This document shows, one piece after another, positions 13,022 through 16,702 of a stretch of 16,702 nucleotides of DNA. This stretch comes from Pseudomonadota bacterium (GTDB lineage: Bacteria; Pseudomonadota; Alphaproteobacteria; Rhizobiales; Xanthobacteraceae), in NCBI GenBank assembly GCA_023388935.1, contig JAEWFG010000196.1, positions 1 to 16,702 of the forward strand. The letters run 5' to 3'. The stretch's first letter is position 1; each line of letters starts with the position of its first letter. The notes beneath the pieces were generated by a model that ran no database searches, had not been told where the DNA came from, and was given only the letters and a program-made list of their open reading frames with translations. The translations under genes were made by a program, and so were the position numbers.

Positions 13022-14545
13022 ATGACCATCAGCCCCGTCATCCGTCTGCATCCCGATGATGGCGTGCTGATCGCACGCGCGGGCTTGCCGCCGGGAACCT
13101 CGGTGGCCGACGGCGTGACCACGGTCGAGCGAATTCCCTCCGGCCACAAGGTCGCGATCAAGCCGATCGCGGTGGGCGAGCCGGTCAAGCGCTACGGCCA
13201 GATCATCGGCTTTGCGACAGTGCCGATCGCGCCGGGCCAGCACGTGCACACGCAGAACTGCGGCATGGGCGATTTCGCCAAGGACTATGCCTATTGCGCC
13301 GACGTCAAGCCGACGCCGAACTTCGATCTGCCAGCGACCTTCGAAGGCATTCGCCGCCCGGACGGACGCGTCGCCACGCGCAACTATATCGGCATCCTCA
13401 CCTCGGTGAATTGTAGCGCGCATGTCGCTGGCCTCGTCGCCGATCTCTTCAAGAAGAATCCCTTCACCGGCGACAATCCGCTGGTCGAATTCCCCAATGT
13501 CGACGGCGTGGTCGCCCTGACCCACAAGACCGGCTGCGGCATGACGCAGAACGAGCCGCTCGCGCTGCTTCGTCGCACGCTCGGCGGCTATGCGCGTCAC
13601 GTCAATTTCTCTCACGTCATCGTGCTCGGCCTCGGCTGCGAGGTGAACCAGATCGGCGGGCTGATGGAGGAGCAGAAACTCGCCGGGCGCCTGCGCGCGA
13701 TGGATATTCAGGAGGTCGGCGGCACTCGCAAGACGGTGGAGGCGGGGGTTGCCTTCGTGCGCGAGGCACTGGCCGATGCGAACAAGGTCAAGCGCGAGTC
13801 CGTGCCGGCGAGCGAACTGACCGTGGCGCTGCAATGCGGCGGCTCGGACGGCTATTCCGGCGTCTCGGCCAACCCCGCGCTTGGTGCTGCGAGCGACCTG
13901 ATCGTACGTCACGGCGGCACCGTGATCCTGTCGGAGACGCCGGAGACCTATGGTGCCGAGCATCTGCTGACGCGCCGTGCCGTCAGCCGCGAGGTCGGCG
14001 AGAAGCTGGTCGATCTCATGCGCTGGTGGGACGAGTATACCGAGCGCGAAGGCGCCGAGATGAACGCCAATCCGAGCCCTGGCAACAAGGCCGGCGGCCT
14101 CACCACCATCCTGGAAAAGTCGCTCGGCGCGATGGCCAAGGCCGGCACTACCAATCTTGTCGACGTGCTGCGCTACGCCGAACCGGTGACGAAGAAGGGT
14201 TTCGTGTTCATGGACACGCCCGGCTACGATCCCGTTGCTGCGACCGGCCAAGTTGCCGGCGGCGCCAACCTCGTTTGCTTCACCACAGGCCGCGGCAGCG
14301 TGTTCGGCTGCAAGCCCGCGCCCTCGATCAAGCTCGCCACCAACACGCCCATGTACAAGCGCATGGAAGACGACATGGACGTCAATTGCGGCACCATCCT
14401 CGAAGGCGAGGAGAGCGTCGAACAATGTGGCCAGCGCATCTTCGACCTGATCCTGAAGACGGCCTCCGGCCAGCCGACCAAGAGCGAGAGCTTCGATTTC
14501 GGCAGCGCCGAGTTCGCACCCTGGGTGCTTGGCGCGACGATGTGA
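13022..14545 (+). CDS. GarD/UxaA-family dehydratase (altronate/galactarate dehydratase type)
   Basis: A 507-residue enzyme of the UxaA/GarD family, metal-dependent lyases that remove water from sugar acids (altronate, galactarate) or sulfite from sulfolactate (SuyAB). The N-terminal SAF domain (about 1-85) includes IPSGHKVAIKPIAVGEPVKR and GQHVHTQN. The catalytic part starts with GIRRPDGRVATRNYIGI (109-125) and holds conserved cysteines C131 (VNCSA), C172 (TGCGM) and C206 (GLGCEVNQ). Near the end are GRGSVFGCKPAPSIKLATN and EDDMDVNCGTIL, both typical. Both domains are in one chain, as in UxaA and GarD and unlike two-subunit SuyAB. The ATG at 13022 has AAGGAGAT 5 bp upstream. The frame stays open to 12218 inside the aldolase gene, but that part is a shadow. 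Substrate unknown; with the aldolase it suggests a dehydratase-aldolase route. Confidence 0.9.
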   Translation: MTISPVIRLHPDDGVLIARAGLPPGTSVADGVTTVERIPSGHKVAIKPIAVGEPVKRYGQIIGFATVPIAPGQHVHTQNCGMGDFAKDYAYCADVKPTPNFDLPATFEGIRRPDGRVATRNYIGILTSVNCSAHVAGLVADLFKKNPFTGDNPLVEFPNVDGVVALTHKTGCGMTQNEPLALLRRTLGGYARHVNFSHVIVLGLGCEVNQIGGLMEEQKLAGRLRAMDIQEVGGTRKTVEAGVAFVREALADANKVKRESVPASELTVALQCGGSDGYSGVSANPALGAASDLIVRHGGTVILSETPETYGAEHLLTRRAVSREVGEKLVDLMRWWDEYTEREGAEMNANPSPGNKAGGLTTILEKSLGAMAKAGTTNLVDVLRYAEPVTKKGFVFMDTPGYDPVAATGQVAGGANLVCFTTGRGSVFGCKPAPSIKLATNTPMYKRMEDDMDVNCGTILEGEESVEQCGQRIFDLILKTASGQPTKSESFDFGSAEFAPWVLGATM

Positions 14546-14594
14546 TGGCGCGCGCGGCGCACCTCGCCGCGGACATGTGCAGGACGAGCAGAGC

Positions 14595-14650
14595 CCGTAG
14601 GTAATCCTACGGAGGCGCTACGTGATCGCACGGGTTCTCGTGGTCACGTA
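14595..14650 (+). other. Two tandem hairpins after the dehydratase gene
   Basis: The first is a perfect 7-bp stem, CCGTAGG (14595-14601) and CCTACGG (14606-14612), with loop TAAT. The second pairs TACGTGA (14619-14625) with TCACGTA (14644-14650) and, inside it, CACG with CGTG around a 6-base loop. They sit 50-105 bp after the dehydratase stop and 82 bp before the PAS gene. Neither has a T-run, so factor-independent termination is doubtful. They may mark the 3' end of the catabolic message or hold control sites for the taxis genes. Confidence 0.55.
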
Positions 14651-14731
14651 TGATTAATGATTCATGCCGTAATCCGGGAGCGATGCGGGCCACTCCTTCG
14701 AGGCGCTGCCCTTCGTGAGGATTCGTCAACG

Positions 14732-15253
14732 ATGACGCGTGCGATACGGCCAACTGGCGTGGAAAGTCTCCTCGGCGAGGAAGAACTGATCGTGTCGAAG
14801 ACCGATCTCAAGGGCCGCATTACCTACGCCAACGACATCTTCGTCCGCATGGCGAAATATTCCTACGCGGAGCTGATGGGCGCGCCGCACAGCATGATCC
14901 GCCATCCGGACATGCCGCGCTGCGTCTTCAAGCTGCTGTGGGACACGCTTCAGTCCAAGCAGGAAATCTTCGCCTACGTCGTCAATCTGGCGAAGGACGG
15001 CAGCCATTACTGGGTGCTCGCCCACGTCACGCCGACATTCGACGCGCGTGGCAACGTCGTCGGCTATCACTCCAACCGTCGCAAGCCCGATGCTGTGCAG
15101 ATCGAGCGCATCAAGCCGATCTACAAGACGCTGTGCGTCGAAGAGGCGCGGCACGCCAATGCCAAGGACGGCATGCGTGCGAGCTTCGATGCGATGGTCG
15201 GGCTGCTCAAGAAACAGGGTGTCGGTTACGATGAATTTGTGCTCTCTCTCTAA
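14732..15253 (+). CDS. Aer/CetB-like PAS energy-taxis sensor protein
   Basis: A 173-residue soluble protein with one PAS domain (about 15-118) of the Aer type. It shows SKTDLKGRITYANDIFVRM (22-40) and MIRHPDMPRCVFKLLW (55-70). R57, H58 and D60 fall at the same positions as the residues known to matter for FAD binding in E. coli Aer, and HYW (92-94) is also conserved. It probably binds FAD and senses redox state or oxygen-linked energy level. It has no membrane segment and no signalling domain; the C-terminal 55 residues are helical. The start at Met 14732 has GAGGA about 10 bp upstream; an upstream ATG at 14657 would add 25 unlikely residues. It overlaps the next gene by 23 bp and most likely signals through it. 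Confidence 0.9.
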   Translation: MTRAIRPTGVESLLGEEELIVSKTDLKGRITYANDIFVRMAKYSYAELMGAPHSMIRHPDMPRCVFKLLWDTLQSKQEIFAYVVNLAKDGSHYWVLAHVTPTFDARGNVVGYHSNRRKPDAVQIERIKPIYKTLCVEEARHANAKDGMRASFDAMVGLLKKQGVGYDEFVLSL

Positions 15254-16535
15254 GGCGCAGGGAGCGACCGCGCTCGCGTGTGTTCTCGCTGTCGTCGCAT
15301 TCGCCCTCTCGCTCGTCGTTGCGGCTGGAATTTCCAGTGCAGCATTGCTGGGCGCGACGGTCGCGCTGCTCGGCTACGCCGTCTGGTGCCAGCATCGCAC
15401 GGTGGTGGCTGTCGATGAAGTGGCCGACGTGTGCCGCAAGGCCGCGCATGGCGATCTCGAAGCACGCATCCTGAGTGACCGGCAGGCCGGGCGGATCGGA
15501 GCGATCCAGAAGTCGGTCAACGACATGCTCGACATCACCGATGCCTTCCTGCGCGAGGCTTCGGCCTCGATGGACTATGCGAGCCGCGGCAAGCATTTCC
15601 GCAAGATCCTGGCGCGCGGATTGCCCGGCTCGTTCCGGCGTTCGTCCACCGTCATCAATTCCGGCACCGACAGCCTCGGCCGTCGCGTGGTCGAGATCGC
15701 GGATCTCGCCAAGCAGTTCGGCACGCATCTCGACGAGGTTGCGGGCACGCTCATGGGCGCGGCGACCGATCTCGAATCCGATGCCGGCCAGATGGCGGCG
15801 GCGGCCGAGAAGACCAGCCGGCAGACCTCCGGCGTGCTCAGCGCCTCCGACCAGGCCTCGCGCAACGTCGCGACCGTGGCGAGTGCGGCGGAGCAGCTCG
15901 CATCCTCGATCGCTGATATCGGCCGCCAGGTGACCGGCTCCACCGCCAGCACGGGACGTGCGGTGGACGAGGCCAATCGCGCCGGCAGCGAGATCCGCAC
16001 GCTTGCGGACGCCGCACTGCGGATCGGCGACGTCGTCAAGCTGATCAGCGAGATTGCCGAGCAGACCAACTTGCTGGCGCTCAACGCCACGATCGAGGCT
16101 GCGCGGGCAGGGGAGGCCGGCCGTGGATTTGCGGTCGTGGCCTCCGAGGTCAAGAGCCTCGCCACACAGACCGCGAAGGCGACCGAGGAGATCAGCGCCA
16201 AGGTCGGCGAGATGCAGCAATCGACCACCAATTCGGTCGCGGCCGTCGAGGCGATCGCGCAGACCATCGCCGAGATCAACGGGATCACCGCGTCAATCGC
16301 GACCTCGATCGAACAGCAGGGGCTCGCGACACGCGAGATCGCCCGCAACGTTCAGGAAGCCTCGGCCGGCACCTCGCAGGTGTCCTCCAACGTCACCGGC
16401 ATCAGCGAAGCCGCCGCCGATACCGGGCGCGTGGCGAGCCGCGTGAACAGCGCTTCCGAGCGCGTCCATGGCGAGGTCGAGACGCTCAGGCGCGAGGTGA
16501 CGCAGTTCCTGCAAAGGCTGACGTCGGCCGCCTGA
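15231..16535 (+). CDS. Methyl-accepting chemotaxis protein, CetA-like (no own sensor domain)
   Basis: A 434-residue membrane-anchored chemotaxis transducer. Two adjacent hydrophobic helices (about 11-31 and 33-52) form a hairpin with no periplasmic domain. A HAMP-like stretch (about 53-105, including AAHGDLEARI) follows, then a helical segment and the signalling domain. The signalling tip EIAEQTNLLALNATIEAARAG (274-294) and GRGFAVVASEVKSLA are canonical for CheA/CheW contact. There is no C-terminal CheR-binding pentapeptide; it ends RLTSAA. The start at 15231 lies inside the end of the PAS gene, with AGGGTG 11 bp upstream. Together the two proteins make up the parts of E. coli Aer (PAS, membrane hairpin, HAMP, signalling domain) on two chains. 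The frame stays open upstream to 15048 but is not coding there. Confidence 0.92.
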   Translation: MNLCSLSKAQGATALACVLAVVAFALSLVVAAGISSAALLGATVALLGYAVWCQHRTVVAVDEVADVCRKAAHGDLEARILSDRQAGRIGAIQKSVNDMLDITDAFLREASASMDYASRGKHFRKILARGLPGSFRRSSTVINSGTDSLGRRVVEIADLAKQFGTHLDEVAGTLMGAATDLESDAGQMAAAAEKTSRQTSGVLSASDQASRNVATVASAAEQLASSIADIGRQVTGSTASTGRAVDEANRAGSEIRTLADAALRIGDVVKLISEIAEQTNLLALNATIEAARAGEAGRGFAVVASEVKSLATQTAKATEEISAKVGEMQQSTTNSVAAVEAIAQTIAEINGITASIATSIEQQGLATREIARNVQEASAGTSQVSSNVTGISEAAADTGRVASRVNSASERVHGEVETLRREVTQFLQRLTSAA

Positions 16536-16702
16536 GAGCATAATCTGGTAGGCTGACAGGTCGCACGCTGCCTTCCCTTCTCCCCTTGTGAGGGCTTTGC
16601 ACAGATGTCGAAAGCTGATGCTTGGGAGCTTGATGGGCTTTTTTTGAGATAAGCCTGCTGCGGTGAGCGGCATTTTGCTCCTTTCGCCCCGCTGTTGTCC
16701 CC
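16536..16702 (+). other. Non-coding end of window with a weak terminator candidate
   Basis: No gene is seen here. AAAGC (16611-16615) and GCTTT (16637-16641) could pair ahead of a run of seven T (16639-16645). The stem is short and the loop long, so it is a weak rho-independent terminator candidate for the taxis genes. The pyrimidine-rich part around 16571-16587 resembles repeat-derived spacer sequence but I cannot name it. Confidence 0.25.

Noticed and set aside
12938..14425. 495-residue open frame on the minus strand opposite the dehydratase gene
   Set aside because: Its composition (Arg, Ala, His, Asp, Gly in shadow pattern) is typical of the antisense of a high-GC gene; no recognisable domain.
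15048..15253. Programmed frameshift joining the PAS and methyl-accepting proteins
   Set aside because: No slippery sequence or stimulatory structure is evident, an ATG at 15231 is available, and separate PAS and transducer proteins have precedent in CetB/CetA; kept only as a point to check.
1..16702. CRISPR array, phage or transposon genes, tRNA or rRNA
   Set aside because: No regularly spaced direct repeats, integrase, transposase or cloverleaf was seen on either strand.

Overview
The window is a gene-dense, high-GC stretch of alphaproteobacterial chromosome. The most likely source is Bradyrhizobium or a close relative. The evidence is the codon use, the split livJ/livH/livMG/livF-type transporter and four intergenic palindromic repeats that resemble repeats I recall from Bradyrhizobium genomes. 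No rRNA, tRNA, CRISPR array, phage gene or transposase was seen.

Region 1 (1-5332, minus strand) is a meta-cleavage operon for homoprotocatechuate (3,4-dihydroxyphenylacetate). It is read right to left: hydratase hpaH, isomerase hpaF, semialdehyde dehydrogenase hpaE, extradiol dioxygenase hpaD, a single-domain fumarylacetoacetate-hydrolase-family protein in the place of the HpaG decarboxylase, and a thiamine-diphosphate enzyme cut by the window edge. The divergent MarR-type gene hpaR (5446-5964) shares a 113-bp control region with hpaH. A perfect 14-bp palindrome there lies between a plausible -35 and -10 for the operon, which fits direct repression. The ring hydroxylase (HpaBC) that would make homoprotocatechuate is not in the window.

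Region 2 (6257-10861, plus strand) is a complete branched-chain-amino-acid-type ABC importer: a Tat-type binding protein, permease LivH, a LivM-LivG permease-ATPase fusion, and ATPase LivF. The last three genes overlap by 4 bp. Its position beside the operon suggests an aromatic or organic-acid substrate.

Region 3 (10967-14545, plus strand) follows in the same direction: an Ldh2-family dehydrogenase, an HpaI-family class II aldolase and a GarD/UxaA-family dehydratase. The aldolase could be the missing last step of region 1 (4-hydroxy-2-oxoheptanedioate cleavage). Alternatively the three genes form a separate hydroxy-acid or sugar-acid pathway of the dehydratase-aldolase-dehydrogenase type, fed by the transporter. 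Three repeat elements fill the gaps between these genes.

Region 4 (14732-16535, plus strand) is a bipartite energy-taxis receptor. A soluble Aer-like PAS protein overlaps by 23 bp a membrane-anchored methyl-accepting protein without its own sensor domain, the arrangement known from Campylobacter CetB/CetA. Together the window reads as sense, import and degrade, with taxis and transport genes beside catabolic ones.
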